Source of the DNA: Toxorhynchites rutilus septentrionalis
Taxonomy: Eukaryota > Arthropoda > Insecta > Diptera > Culicidae
NCBI RefSeq assembly: GCF_029784135.1
Contig: NC_073745.1
Span: 241,209,946-241,273,945, forward strand
Direction of reading: 5' to 3'
Length of the DNA: 64,000 bases
Shown: piece after piece, positions 41,517 through 53,676 of the stretch
Layout: the number at the start of each line of letters is the position of its first letter
Position numbering within the stretch: the stretch's first letter is position 1
The notes under the pieces: generated by a model
Told to the model about the DNA's origin: nothing
The model's input: the letters and a program-made list of their open reading frames with translations, nothing else
Databases searched by the model: none
Translations under genes and position numbers: made by a program

Positions 41517-42436
41517 ATGTTTATAATGAATCTGCTATTGGTTGCTTTGGACCCATCAGTCTGGCCTAAAGGGATTTTCTTCAGGGAATTCGAATCTCAG
41601 GAATCTAAACGGGATTTTTGGATACCTGCAAAACATCCACGAATTGGCGAAGGAACTTCTGGCTTTTCTCACACCCCGACAGCTACTCCATCGCAATAAA
41701 TGACACCTCCAGCTCATTGCCATATTTCCAACCTCATCCACAAACGGAACGCACATCAAACAGCTTGATGGAAGTCCCCGAGCCTCCCGACACAGTCGCG
41801 AACTGCTGCTCTTCTAGATGCATCGACCATCCCAGCCATCCCAGTCGTTCCGTTCCTGTGATCGGAGTTGGTGAGGGGGTCTTCCAACTTGCTAACTCTG
41901 GCAAGTATAAACACTATACCGCTTCTTCGTTTTATGTATTCGGACCCGTTTCCAGCGATACCGCGTATCCTCAACTCAACCCCGGTGGAATCCGCCCAGT
42001 GAATTCAACCAGGAAGTATCTGGAACCGGAATGCATTGCTAAAGTTTCCATGGGAGCCCCGAATCCGCTCGACACAGTCGCGCCCTTTGACGTATCCTGT
42101 CGTCGGAGTCATTCCGGTCCTGATGTCGATGAACGGATAGGGGTCTCCCATCCGCCTACTCAAGGCAAGTACTGCGATTCAAACAGTTTTGATTCTTCTG
42201 ATGGACCTTCGCTTTCCAGCAAACGACTGTCAGTACGTACGCCAATTCACCAACGTACTGAGCTACATGCGTACTACCAGAACGTTGGTGGTATCAACAC
42301 CCGCCTCAATGAGTATCGTCTCGCGTGCTCAGATGGTTGCTACGACATCATTGCTCTGACGAAAACTTGGCTCGACGACCGCACTCTCTCTTATCAAGTT
42401 TGTGGAGATAACTATGAACTCGAGATGTCACATTAA
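41517..42436 (+). pseudogene. Loner-like ORF1 tail and endonuclease start
   Basis: A short frame at 41517-41699 carries ALDPSVWPKGIFFREFE, typical of the ORF1 C-terminus in these mosquito elements. A 272-codon frame (41618-42436) is low-complexity up to about 42240. It then reads YYQNVGGINTRLNEYRLA and DIIALTKTWLDD, the first two motifs of an AP endonuclease, with Lys where the catalytic Glu (TETW) is expected. It ends in a stop after LEMSH. Both the Glu loss and the frame breaks mark it as dead. Confidence 0.7.
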
Positions 42437-42856
42437 TCGATGCGCATGTACAATCGGTGTCGACAGTAGCTTCACGTGCGCTTCCTGCTGATGAAATTGT
42501 TGTATTTGGCGATTTCAATCTCCCAAATTTAAAGTGGCAATTTGGTTCTGGAAATTTCTTGTACGCTGATCCTGCCCATTCAACCTTCCATGCTGGAACG
42601 AATGCTTTACTCGACGGTTATATACTCCATTAGAATTGAAAATGACCGTATGCTCGATCTCTGCTTTGTGAGCAAACCTGATGAAGCTCCGATGTTATCA
42701 ATGGCACCTGCGCCCTTAGTGAAATCAGCGCCTCACCACCCTCCACTTCATTTCACTATGAATATCAGTTTGAATAGCTTCAGCATCGTTCCTACCGCCG
42801 TCCACTATGATTTTAAAAGTGCAGACTTTAATAGCATAATTGGAGTGCTTTTAGAC
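42437..42856 (+). pseudogene. Loner-like endonuclease C-terminal part
   Basis: Translation in changing frames gives DEIVVFGDFNLPNLKW (the catalytic GDFN near 42510), then NDRMLDLCFVSKPDEAPM and HHPPLHFTMNI. About 100 residues between the endonuclease start and GDFN are missing, so an internal deletion lies near 42436. The frame is cut at 42856 by the I-clade insertion. Confidence 0.7.
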
Positions 42857-44823
42857 ATTTTTTTTCCAAAATATATATTTTTATCAAGGCTCATATGGCG
42901 TTAGCCTGACGGGGCCAGAGTTCAATATTTTGACAGTTTTTCTTATTATCTATGTTAGTAATATGTAACCGATTACTCGCGGTCGGCTCGAGGTTAGTAT
43001 TACAAGTGTTCTCGTAATTGGGATGTTGTTGTCTCCAATGCTCTGTACGTGTGCCCGACACGGGATACTTCCTATTGGGATGCAGCTGACCATTAATCAG
43101 CAACGCCCCCCTAGTATGTACCCCATATCTAGCGTGGTGCGTCTTCTCGACTCGAGGAATCCAGTATAGAATGGTCACAAGCCGGCGCAATCATCAGCTC
43201 GTGTAGAGTTGTCATGAGTGGTACAACCTTTGGCTCTTGTTGAATCATCAGTGGGCTGCACAACCTTTGGCCCGTGTATCTGTAAAGAGTGTGTGTATGT
43301 ATTGCCGCGACTAAGTAAAAGTTTATAGATCGGATAGGAGGGATATGAAACAGGGACACAACGAAGGAAACATCATTAAACGTTGACATCGGCGTTTCTG
43401 AGGAACAGGTATAGATGAAGCAGAAGATCAGGATCACGGCTACCTAAGATATCCCGGACGGGGATATCCGATTGTCTGCCTTGTGCTCTCAGTGCTCTAG
43501 AGAGCTGAGAGCGAGCAGCATGGAACCGGATACACGACCAGACAACATGCTCGATGTCGTGGTAGCCATCGCCACAATCACAAAGATTGTTTGCTGCGAG
43601 CCCAATGCGATAGAGATGCGCGTTTAGGTTGTAGTGATTGGACATGAGCCGAGATATCACGCGATTGAAATCACGACCTACATTCAATCCCTTAAACCAA
43701 GCACTCGTCGAAACCTTAGGGATAATCGTGTGTAACCAACGACCGAACTCATCTTCACTCCACATGCGCTGCCAACTAACGAGTGTGTCCTGACGAGGAA
43801 TGTGAAAAAATTCATTATAGGCAATTTGCCTTTCAAAAAGTGTGCCTTCTGAAGCGCCCACCTTAGCTAGCGAGTCCGCTTTCTCATTCCCCGGAATCGA
43901 GCAATGAGAGGGAACCCATGCTAAGGTAATCTTGAATAATTTTTCGACCAAAACACTCAATAGATGTCTTATTCTTGTTAGGAAATAAGATGAGCGTTTA
44001 TCAAGTTTCATTGAGCGGATTGCTTCTATTGAGCTGAGACTGTCTGAAAAAATAAAATAATGGTCGATGGGCAGTGTTTCAATGATCCCTAGAGAACATT
44101 GGAGCGTAGGTGATCTGGTATTCCATGGATTTTTTGTCGCATGGACAGATCAAAAATGACAGAGGAATTGCAAAAGTATGGGAAGCAAACTTGGTTGGAG
44201 ATACCTGGTGAAGGGTGCACGTCGTGGGTAAGGTACTCATGGTATAAAGACATAAAACTTGACTGAGGAGTCAGTTGTAGTAGATTTTCGAAGTTATCAA
44301 TCACCAATGGATTCATGATCTTGCAACGGATGAGAAATCTGTAGGATAATTCTGTGAACCGAAGAGTAAGCGGGGGTACTCCTGCCAAAACTTACAGACT
44401 CATCGTATGTGTCGAATGCAAACACCCCATGGCTATATGCAAGCAACGAGATTGTATCCTCTCCAGCTTGAGAATATGAATCCTGGCAGCTGATCGGAAG
44501 CAAAAACTGCCATATTCTAACACTGACAATATCGTTGTTTTGTACAACTGAATGAGGTCTCCTGGATGGGCACCTCACCATGTTCCGGTTATTGTTTGGA
44601 GAAAATTGATTCTTTGCTGACATTTCTGTTTCAAATACGCAATGTGTCTCCCCCAGGTACATTTAGAATCAAAATATACACCCAGGTATTTGAAAAAAAT
44701 AGAGTGTTGGATCGTTTTGTCGGATAGGTAAAGCTGGAATTGGGCGGGTTCGTGCTTCCTAGAAAAAACAACCATTTCAGTTTTCTCCGTAGAGAATTCG
44801 ATACCCAGCTTGAGGGCATTGCT
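42857..44823 (-). mobile_element. 5'-truncated I-clade element inserted in the Loner-like element
   Basis: On the minus strand it begins inside the RT thumb (LGIEFSTEKTEMVVFSRKH, 44790), runs through RNase H and a 0.5-kb 3' untranslated region, and ends in an A-rich tail (T-run at 42857-42865). Host codons on each side fit together across the insertion. Any target duplication is at most the 4 bases CATT. It is related to the element at 1-5055. Confidence 0.85.
43376..44823 (-). pseudogene. I-element RT C-terminus and RNase H
   Basis: Readable pieces are FSTEKTEMVVFSRKHEP and FFKYLGVYFDSKCTWGRHI (RT thumb), INFLQTITGTW followed by a stop, then LERIQSRCLHIAMG and FLIRCKIMNPLVIDNF. After a gap comes LAWVPSHCSIPGNEKADSLA, the RNase H C-terminal His/Asp motif. 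The last domain ends LLLHLYLFLRNADVNV at the stop 43376. Part of the RNase H core around 44050-44090 is lost. Multiple stops make it non-functional. Confidence 0.8.
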
Positions 44824-46818
44824 TGGTATGAAATCTTGGACAAGGACGACGTCGATGCTGCTGTCCAAACCTACACGAACATTGTGAGCTATCTGATCCA
44901 CAGATATGTTCCGAAGAAGTTTATACGATCATCCACTAATCAACCCTGGCAGACTACCGACCTTCGTCGACTCAAAACCGCTAAGAAGGCTGCACTTAGA
45001 AAATATTCGAAATACCGTCTCCCATCCTTGAAACAACGATACCTACAACTGAACCATCAGTACCAAAAATCAAGCAATCGATGCTATTCAATCTATCTAC
45101 GTCGTATTCAGCGCAAATTCAACATGAACTTGAAGTGTCTGACACACAGGAAATTTGTAGCCTCTTCTCTGCTAAGTTTTCCAGCACTTTCTCGAAAGAG
45201 AATCTGTCCCTAGACCAGCTCTTGAGGGCCACAAGAAACGTCCCAATACAGAACAGTTCGTTGTTCCGAATCACCGTGGATAATGTGTTGGAATCGGGCA
45301 AATTAATTAAATCCTTGCAAATTAAAATCCTCGAATTCCGTCGGACCAGATGGAATCCCAACGTCAATTATGAAAAAGTGCGCAGCAGGGCTGTTATTTC
45401 CACTATGCTTATTGTTTAATCTTTCATTGACAAAAGGCATCTTCCCATCGCTTTGGAAGAAGGCTCACATTTTCCCCGTTCATAAAAAAGGCAATAGAAG
45501 AAACGTCGACAACTACCGAGGTATCTCCGCTCTGAACGCGGCTTCTAAACTGTTTGAGCTTGTAGTCATCGAATCGATTTTCACTCACTGTAAACATTAC
45601 ATATCTATCGATCAACATGGTTTCATGCCGAAGCGTTCCACCACAACGAATCTTCTTTCGTTTACGACATACATTTCTGACGGAATGTCCGGAGGTATGT
45701 CCCAAACGGATGCGATTTACACGGACCTGTCCGCCGCCTTTGATAAAATCAACCATGACATTACGGTGGGTAAATTGGATAAGCTTGGCTTCAACGGCAA
45801 TGTTCTACATTGGCTTACATCATATTTGGTCGGACGCTCTCTCGCCGTTAAAATAGGCGATTGTTTCTCCGCAGAATTCCCTGCTACATCAGGAATACCT
45901 CAGGGGAGTCATCTCGGCCCTCTGATATTTCTCATCTATTTTAATGACGTAAATTTCGTCCTGGAAGGCCCTCATCTTTCATTCGCCGATGATATGAAAA
46001 TATTTTTCAACGTTAACTCGGAGGCTGATGCCTTGTTTCTTCAACAACAACATGAAATTTTCCAGAAATGGTGCGTGGAAAATCGTATGACACTGAATCC
46101 AAGCAAATGTTCCACGATAACTTTCACAAGAAGGAAAGATCCTATTCGCTACAACTATTCTCTCGACGATGCTCCTGTAACTAAACTTGACTGCGTGAAG
46201 GATCTAGGAGTGTATTTAGACTGTAAACTGGATTTCAAAACTCACGTCAACTACGCGGTTGGAAAAGTTTCCCGTAGTCTTGGATTCATCATGCGCACTG
46301 CGAGGGATTTCACCGATGTACACTGCCTCAAATCTATGTTCAGCGCTCTAGTTCGTTCAAGTCTGGAATACTGTTCAGTAATTTGGAATCCGCACTATCT
46401 AAACGGAGTCAACAGAGTCGAAGCTGTACAAAATCGATTTGTCCGGTTCGCATTAAGACGATTACCCTGGAGTAACCCCCATCAGCTACCTAGCTATGAA
46501 AGTCGGTGCCAACTAATGGCTCTTGACACGTTGCACGTGCGAAGGGATGTGAACCGCGCCTTATTTGTATATGATGTGCTATTGGCTAGGACAGAATGCC
46601 CAGTTATTCTGGAGAACATCAACCTTCTGGTTCAACCTCGAACTTTTCGTGACCACGCTTTCCTCCGAGTTCCTTTTCGTCGTACCAATCATGGATACAA
46701 CTCAGCCATATTGGGTCTTCAACGTCTGTTCAACAGAGTAGCTTCTGACTTCGACTTCCACTACTCAAGGAATGCTGTTCGGCAAAAATTTTTTGATCAA
46801 ATACGTAGTTTTCATTAA
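44824..46818 (+). pseudogene. Loner-like ORF2, linker and reverse transcriptase
   Basis: The region after the insertion reads WYEILDKDDVDAAVQTYTNI, then WQTTDLRRLKTAKKAALRKY. One shift near 45170-45370 separates it from a 482-codon frame (45370-46818). That frame holds FPSLWKKAHIFPVHKKG, NYRGISALNAASKLFE, QHGFMPKRSTTTNLLSF, YTDLSAAFDKINHDI (first catalytic Asp), SGIPQGSHLGPLIFLIYFND and LSFADDMKIFF (catalytic Asp pair). The thumb and C-terminal regions run to a normal stop at 46818. The RT domain itself is intact. The element is broken upstream. Confidence 0.85.
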
Positions 46819-46856
46819 TATCATTGGGGCGAAATTCCGCCTGTTGATAACGATTA

Positions 46857-46902
46857 AATAAACAAAAAAAATAAATAAATAAATAAATAAATAAATAAAT
46901 AT
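46857..46902 (+). repeat. (TAAA)n 3' tail of the Loner-like element
   Basis: About nine TAAA/AAAT units follow 40 bases after the ORF2 stop. This is the usual 3' terminus for this kind of element. Confidence 0.85.
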
Positions 46903-46905
46903 TTC

Positions 46906-48190
46906 ATGTGTCGTGTACTGAGGATTATTCTTGATCTGCGTCTCCATTTGATTATCATCAGTTACATTTCAACGAAGATTGTTTCATTACTAGGGACACT
47001 TATCCAGAGATTGCTCGTGCTCTATCTCGCAAAACTTTGAAGTTCTACAAAAAATTGAAACATAGAAATAGAAATAAAAGTAGTTTTTACTTTGGTGACG
47101 TCTTCATTTTTTATTTTCATCAATGACTCTCTAATACAGATTATCGTGAATCGCTCTCAGTTTATGTACGTTATCCCCAGAATTCACATTTAGGGAAGAA
47201 GTTAAACGATATGAAGAAATATGTATGTTCAACTATCGGAAAGTTCAACCCTTTACTTATATTTTTTTTTGCTTTTCTTGGAAATGCAGAATAGGTTGAA
47301 CGTATTTTTGTAAACAGAAGTGATTGTTTTTTTTTATATTCTTTAACGTGTCCACGTGGACATTATCTTAACCCCCTCCCTTCTCACCGTGGACAAGCGT
47401 GGATATTTTCGTAAAGCCTACCCCCCCCCCCCCATAGTTGTCCACGTGGTATGTGAACAGACCTTTAGTGAATTGGACAATTCATGATTAGAATTTAGGT
47501 CATCGAAATGCGTTAATTACATGGTTTAGCTATTCAAATCTGATACAAATGGTGTGCAAGCATGATGTTTACAACATTTGTAAGTGCTATAAACCAGAAA
47601 AGGTCTGAATACGTGCCAAATAATCATCTAGTGATTGATTAAAAGCTGTTCAATTGAGGGGCGTATTGATACCAATGGAATGTGTATTTTATAACCCTTT
47701 AAAACCTATGAATCCGTAAAAATATACTATTAAACTGCTGTAAATCATGAAAAAGACTATTTTATTTATATGTTTGGAATCATTTGGATATCTGATTTGA
47801 CACAGGTGCGTTGAACTAGAGTATTCAAAAAAGTGGACAAGCCAAGATCATATTTTCGACTGGACAAACCAAAATCATTTACCTTATTTGTTTGAAAAAA
47901 AAAACAATGAATGATTGTGAGCCTTACAAGTTGTGAGAACTGTGATACTTTGTAATAATTTGGACAAATGAATTATAAATTTTACTGACATGCGTCGATT
48001 GCATTGTCCCAAGAGGTCTCAGTGTAGTCGATTTAATACATAGTATAAAACGATATGAATACAATAAATTCACCACAATTATATTCCACAAACCGTGGAC
48101 ACAACCTTGCTTATTTCTAATTTTGCAAAAACACAAAACTTTGGTCATACTATTCGAATATAAACAAAAAACGAAATCAACAGTCAATCG
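46906..48190. other. Unassigned spacer with two repeats
   Basis: It holds the GTGGAC repeat (47350-47455) and a fragment related to the 39.6-kb foldback element (47815-47970). Otherwise AT-rich with no exons seen. Confidence 0.4.
47350..47455. repeat. GTCCACGTGGAC repeat, copy 3
   Basis: GTGTCCACGTGGACATT is followed by CCCCCTCCCTTCTCACCGTG, GACAAGCGTGGATATTTT, a run of 13 C and TTGTCCACGTGG. It has palindromes at both ends. Confidence 0.75.
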
Positions 48191-48192
48191 CT

Positions 48193-48679
48193 TCAAGAGT
48201 CGCCGGAACCGCCGCCCTGTCCCCTTGTCGCTAAGGCTTTCTTCTGGGCCGCCTTCTTGCCCATTTGCTCCGCTCGGCCGATGCTTTCGAAGATATTGAA
48301 CGGTGTCTGGCTGAGATTAAAGTTGTGTCTGAACTGCTTCGCTTGGACCCGCTGAGCCTCGGTCACTTCGGCGTCGTCCAGGTAGCGCAACTGGGGCAGA
48401 ATACTGATCACCATCATGCGGTAGTCGTTGTGCTCGAGGGTAGAGTTCCCGTTGAAGGACGATGTCGCACCAGGGTTGCCCAGCAGCGATAGATACCGAA
48501 GCGATGGACAGCAGTCCCGAATCCGGTGGACCCAGTTTTGGACGTTGGCGATATCACAGTGATTTATCCACAGCAGCTCGAGATTCGGCAGCGACGGGAA
48601 GGTCTTCTCGTCCGGCTGGGGGTTCTTATCCAGGATGAGTGTGTTCAGCTGCCGGAAGTAAGAGAGGAAGGAGAGATCT
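48193..48679 (-). CDS. LRMDA-like leucine-rich-repeat protein, last coding exon
   Basis: This exon is minus-strand, 487 bases including the stop (48193-48195). It starts at an acceptor CTACTTGCAG|A (exon edge 48679). The peptide carries leucine-rich repeats: LSFLSYFRQLNTLILDKNP, FPSLPNLELLWINHCDI and LRYLSLLGNPG. An LRR-cap-like end (YRMMVISILPQLRYLDD) and a charged tail end in GGGSGDS. Spacing and the YLSLLGNPG plus LP-L-YLD cap resemble LRMDA (C10orf11), which in vertebrates affects melanocyte differentiation and melanosome trafficking. The fly or mosquito role is not something I can infer. Phases of the three exons join cleanly (53981-53883, 53820-53677, 48679-48193). The orthology is from memory of the family and should be treated as probable. 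Confidence 0.75.
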
Positions 48680-48849
48680 CTGCAAGTAGATAGAATATCG
48701 ACATTATAGATTGTGATAAAGCGCCATAATTATTCATTCTGTATCATAGACGATTTTTATCTTAACAATTAGACGGACGATCGATTTATGGCTTTTTGTG
48801 TACCAAGTTGCCACACTGGATAATCTAAATGCTAAATATATTAGGTTGG

Positions 48850-49200
48850 AGAAAAAGTGATCCATTATGTTCACGATACTGGCTGTAATGATCGATATCT
48901 CGTGTAATACCGATCATACAATTTTAAATTTATGCTCGTTGTAAAGTTGTAATTTTTTGCTGTTTTTTTTTATTTTTCCATTTTGTTGTGAGTTATAGCG
49001 TGTTAACAATGGAAGTAAACGAAGAGAAAGTTGATCTAAAATAGTTTTATCGATTTTCTTCTGGACACCTCTAGAGATGACCACAAACAATTGTTCGGCA
49101 TGCTATTGATCATGTAAATCGAGAGTTTCGACGAGATTGTATTTTGAGAATACAGAAGAAGCCCCAATATCCGCGAGCAGATGATCCGCGGTGCGGATTA
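48850..49200 (+). mobile_element. Possible mariner-like 5' remnant
   Basis: TTAGGTTGGAGAAAAAGTGA resembles a mariner left end, and an ATG at 49011 opens a MEVNEEKVD frame followed by stops. I saw no right end. Weak call. Confidence 0.3.
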
Positions 49201-50030
49201 TTACGAAAGTACAAATGAGAAACTATTTTTATGGTATTTTAAAATTTTTACGTTTTTCCACAAAAATTCAAACTCAAAACATCTCGTCAAGGAGTAAAAT
49301 GTAGAAAATTCGCTAAATTAAAAAAAACTTTGTTTTTAAAATTGCATTGCAAAAAAAATATATTTAAAAAAAAGGAATTTATTTTTCTTTAAAAAAAGTT
49401 TTTTTGAGTTATCAAAAATATATATTAATAGTCCTAACAATTTCCAACAATTGATCCATAAATCAGAAGATGGGCACTTTCACAGGGAAATTTTTTTTCT
49501 AACAACAACTTTTTCATGTTCATTTCTTCATTTCTTTGAAAAAATTACAACTACCGTCGATAGGGGTGAGAATGGGTCAAAACGGAAAAAAATACTTTTA
49601 GTAATTTAAATAAATAAATTAGTTAATAAATCTTGACAAATATTGTGAATATTATTTAAGCTGTGAATAGTTAATAGAAAACATATTTTTACTACTTCCA
49701 ATGCATAATACTTAACCATAGAACAACTAGTTATTTTTTAATAAATCATCAAAGTTTGATGAGTAAATAGCCATCAAATAACCGCCCAGAAAAATATCAT
49801 GCTTAGCACTATACAGAACTATTACAAGGTTAAATATTTCATAGAATGACTCTTATATGTCCTGTCTAGATGAATCATTGTTGTTTTAGAAAATCAAAAA
49901 CGTTTTTACATGGGTATTCATGGTAACATTTTATAAATAATCTCTTATTTACGGTTAGTAGGTTGAACATATACAACTAAGTTCCAATGTACATGCAAAA
50001 ATACACCAATACACTAACAATTAGTAGTAA

Positions 50031-51041
50031 AGGTAGGACCAGAATGCCGCGCTATGCGTCGCGTTGCGACAATTGTGCTTTGACACTTCATTTTAAATAT
50101 GTATGTTTCCATTTAGTCGAACACATTAATGCGTTGCGTCAATAGCATCGTTGTACTAAACGCTAACATTTGTTCTAAACTGCTTGCGCCGAATTCGCGA
50201 TGACAGTGGCATGGTGTCGACGTCTGGTGACAACTTCAAATTAGGGCCATAATTTGGGTCCCTAACTCATTAGTGTAATCTCTATCAGATTAGAAAACAC
50301 GAAGCCGGTTTTTAAATTCGAAAATTTGAATGACAATTTTCACATCATGTTATTTGATCACTTGAAACACGTGTTTCTGACATTCATTCAACCATATGGC
50401 TAAACAATTCCAACATTGTTGCTGAATTTTTTCATCATAATATAGAGTTGTCTTCATGAACAATTTTCGTATGAGACTTTTTCACCACCTGCAAACAAAA
50501 ATGTTTTTCATTTAAATAGAATACTAGTTTGATATAGAAAAGCTAATTTTCATTCAGAATTTTAATTTTGAAAACTGTGGAGAAGATCTGGCGTAGTGGT
50601 AACATCGCTACCTCACACGCAGAGATCACGAGTTCAATTCTCACTTCCGACATTCTTCCAAAAATGGAAGTAAAAGTGACGAACCAGCCGGAATATGTTG
50701 AAAGTCATTATAATAGAGAAAAAAAATTGAAAACGTGTTCATTCCGACTGAAAATCAGCTATTCTTTCACTCTCCCCTGAACTAGTAAACGAAACTCAAT
50801 GCCGCCAGCGCGGATATGTCAATGTGTTGTTTTTAGAAACATTCAACTGATCCGTGGACACAACAAGAATAAGATTTTCATACGACCTTTATTTTGTTTT
50901 TGTTTACATGAAAAGTGGTGACGCGAATGCTAGATTGTGACTGCAAATCAACAGACTGCGTCGGGCGAATGCTTTAGTACAAAACGCAAGCAATGACTGC
51001 TGATGAGAAGCAACGCACATCGCGGTATTCTGTGTCCACCT
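50031..51041. mobile_element. Harbinger-like MITE with TAA duplication, carrying a SINE
   Basis: The left end AGGTAGGACCAGAATGCCGC pairs with the right end, in reverse complement AGGTGGACACAGAATACCGC. TAA flanks it (50028-50030 and 51042-51044). Copy A of the host repeat is the empty site. Without the 159-bp SINE insertion it is about 850 bp. Confidence 0.75.
50576..50726 (+). mobile_element. tRNA-derived SINE, 151 bp, GATCTGGCG family
   Basis: Box A-like TGGCGTAGTGGTAACATC and box B-like GAGTTCAATTCTC are followed by a body with CATTCTTCCAAAAATGGAAG and an A-rich tail. The 8-bp duplication TTGAAAAC flanks it (50568-50575 and 50727-50734). The same family occurs at 52622 and 56450-56612. Confidence 0.85.
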
Positions 51042-52099
51042 TAATTCTCTACTTTCAACGCTCATTACACCGTCCCTAGACGTGGCTTTTTTCGGACCTA
51101 TGAAGAGGAATTGGAGCCAAATTCTTCGCACGTATAAGAAGAAAAGCGTTTCCTCACAATTTCCCAGAAACCACATTTTCTAGGATTGCTGAAACCGCTA
51201 ATTGAAAGCCTTAGAGACTATCACTAGAAAGAATTGAGCACAGAGGAATTTTCATACACTTTTAGCATTTGTTTTATGTTTTATGTTAGAACAATAGAAA
51301 AAGAATCTTATTTGAATCGTTAAGTTTCTACTTTTTACAGCCATGATTGATAAGCACTTTGTCGATTTTGCCGAATATTTCTATTTCTCTTACCAATCAG
51401 CTTACCAATACCTTTATTTTTTCTCTTAGCACCAAATGAAAGCTTCTTAAGTGAACTTTCAAGTAATATACAGGACTTTTTGTGGTTTTCGAGGTGTTGA
51501 GACATACAACTCTCAGTTGTTTATATTCTAAAAGTTCAGAAAGTAATTTTTTTTGTTTCTGATTATTTTTTCCGTCATTTTGGCTGATTTGGACGAATGT
51601 AATCGTTTTTGAAAATTTGTTACTTCGTTAGTTTATTCACTGTGTTCAACATATTTAAAAAGTGATTCATTTGATCTCTAAACAGTAAATGAAGTTATAA
51701 CAAAATTTGTAAACTACATACCAATTGTATACTTTTATGTCAGAAATTTGTTATTTGCTTGAGTTGTGCTTCTTTTTTATGATGTGCTTATTTTTCGAAA
51801 GCTGGGTGTTTTACATAAAATATAAAAATCTCAGGAAAGTTTCTACTTGCGTTATTGAGATTTTTTATCAAAGAAAACATATGACTCATTTTTTATGAAA
51901 AATCGCTGTAAATATCAAACAGATTAGATATCAAAAAACGGCTACGCTTTAGTTAATTCATTTTCACTTAAAAACATTCAGCCAAATCGATCGAGTAGAT
52001 TCTGAGATGGTTTCGAGAAAAACGCGTTTAAAAATTCGTACAGCAATCCGATTCCAGACCGAGGACCCCCCTTAATATGCTTCGGATTGCCCAAATTGG

Positions 52100-52770
52100 G
52101 TGAAACATGCCCGTTTTGTTGTAAATTCGGCACATTTTACACTTTTCTTCTATAAAGGCGAAAATGCAAGCCAGAGCGCTGAAATTGCGAACGGTGTTTA
52201 TGGTACCGATACTATAACAGCTGAATACACACAATTTGATTTTTTTTTAAATATTTCTTTTAGTGCAATATTCAGATCTCTTCTATCAACAACTGACCGT
52301 TTGAAGCCAGCGATTGTCCAGAAAAGTCCAGAATTGGTCAACAGAAGAGGTGTTTTGTTCCATCAGGCCAAACATGTCTATAGTGACTAGCCAGAAACTC
52401 CAGCAGCTTGAATGGGATGTTTTGATGCATCAAACATATAGTCCGGACCTGGCACCAAGCGATCACCATCTTGCATTGCAAAACTTCCTGAGTGTTAAGA
52501 CGTTGTTATCAAAAAAAAGTAAAAGCGATTGCTAGAGTTTCTCGCCAATAAGGACCAGGACTACTATGAGAGAGGCTTTATGAAGCTACATATAGAATGG
52601 CAACAAATTTCGCAACAAAACGGGAGGTGATCTGGCGTAGTGATAACATCCATACCACTCACGCTAAAGGTAACAGATAAAAAAAAATCGCAACAAAACA
52701 GTGAATGTTTGACCAAAATAGGACAATCCGAAGCATCTGTATATGTATAAAATCTCGTGTCGCGATGTTC
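52100..52770 (+). pseudogene. Mariner transposase relic
   Basis: An N-terminal scrap (FYKGENASQSAEIANGVYG, about 52150-52205) is followed, after a large internal deletion, by C-terminal scraps: LFHQAKHV, QKLQQLEWDVLMHQTYSPD, LAPSDHHLALQNFLS and an EATYRMATNFATK tail near 52580-52620. The second catalytic Asp region is damaged (HQAK for HQDN). A mini-SINE interrupts its 3' end at 52622-52687. Confidence 0.8.
52622..52687 (+). mobile_element. 66-bp SINE head insertion
   Basis: It consists of a tRNA-like head (GATCTGGCGTAGTGATAACA) and an A-tail only, flanked by the perfect 12-bp duplication TCGCAACAAAAC (52610-52621 and 52688-52699). Confidence 0.8.
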
Positions 52771-53281
52771 GTGGTCGAACTCCTTCGAAACGACTCGACG
52801 GATTCTTATGAATTTATACACAAATTATACACTATATATGATATCGTTAAGATAGCGATTACTGTGTATTTAATACCGATAGGGTGGCCTTATGCAGAAA
52901 AAAACAAAAATTTTTCAAGATTTTTATTTTGTATTTTTCACCTTAAATTTGGCTTCAAAAAATACATATACAACCAAATCCCCTGTTTTTAATCCCGATT
53001 TTGGTATTTTTGTCTAAACAATAACCAAATAATTTAACAGTCGTTCGTTTTTCGAACAGAACGAATTTATTTACGTTGTCGAAAATTGTTGCGCTACAGA
53101 AAAGAGCACACTAAATTATTAAAATTCTTCAACTCTCACATACTCAGTTTGCAAGGTGACAATCACGCTATTGTAACAAATCCTGATAAAACACCGGCTA
53201 TAGAGCACACCTGTAGATCCAAACAAACACACGCCACAAGTACATCATTCGTTATGAACATAACTACCCATTTGAACTAAT

Positions 53282-53455
53282 ACGAGGGTGGTTCAAAAAA
53301 TAAGTTTCAGTGCCTCACCATATGACAACAATGAGTTTGTCGGTTGTTAAATAGAAGACCTTTTGGACTCTACACTTCTTAATAGTGCACCAAAGTATGT
53401 GCAGATGATGAGACGTGGGTGTATGGGTACGATAAACAATCACAACACTAATTAT
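53282..53455 (+). mobile_element. Mariner-like 5' end joined to a catalytic scrap
   Basis: ACGAGGGTGGTTCAAAAAAT is a mariner-type left end. It is followed about 110 bases later by a frame reading DDETWVYGYDKQSQ (53405-53445), the first catalytic segment. Everything between and after is lost. Confidence 0.65.
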
Positions 53456-53676
53456 AATTAGGCGAATTGAATCTAACCCTAGAAAAATAATTCAATTTTA
53501 AGGGATGCCTCTACCATTTTCAACGTTATAATCGTTCATATCGAGTCATTTTAAAGTAAGCTCGACAGTCTAAAAGGAATACTACCTAAGCGGTGTGAGA
53601 TGATTACATGAAACCATCCGCATTGAAAACCTGATTTTTTTGGGAAAACAGATCGTATTAACTCTATACTACTCAC

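Larger units (their letters stand above)
41480..46905 (+). mobile_element. Loner-like (Jockey/CR1-superfamily) non-LTR element, interrupted
   Basis: The plus-strand order is an ORF1 C-terminal remnant (ALDPSVWPKGIFFREFES near 41545), the start of an endonuclease, an endonuclease C-terminus, then after a 2-kb insertion the ORF2 linker, reverse transcriptase and a 3' end with (TAAA)n (46857-46901). The clade is uncertain. Loner- or CR1-like is my best reading of the RT motifs. Confidence 0.75.
49635..51195. repeat. Dispersed repeat copy B, split by a Harbinger-like MITE
   Basis: This is inverted relative to 27395-29075. Left part 49635-50030 and right part 51045-51195 are contiguous in copy A. 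CATTACACC, CTAGACG, TTCGGACCTATG and ACATTTTC-AGGATTGCTGAA segments match. Confidence 0.75.
48680..53676 (-). other. Large intron of the LRMDA-like gene, filled with transposons
   Basis: The 5.0-kb intron holds dispersed repeat copy B, a Harbinger-like MITE with a SINE inside, a mariner relic with a mini-SINE, and a solo mariner end. The parts at 49160-49630, 51200-52090 and 52710-53270 are AT-rich, with nothing further seen. Confidence 0.7.

Noticed and set aside
50590..50660. A second tRNA-like gene
   Set aside because: The same motif occurs in three dispersed copies with A-tails and duplications, so it is a SINE head.
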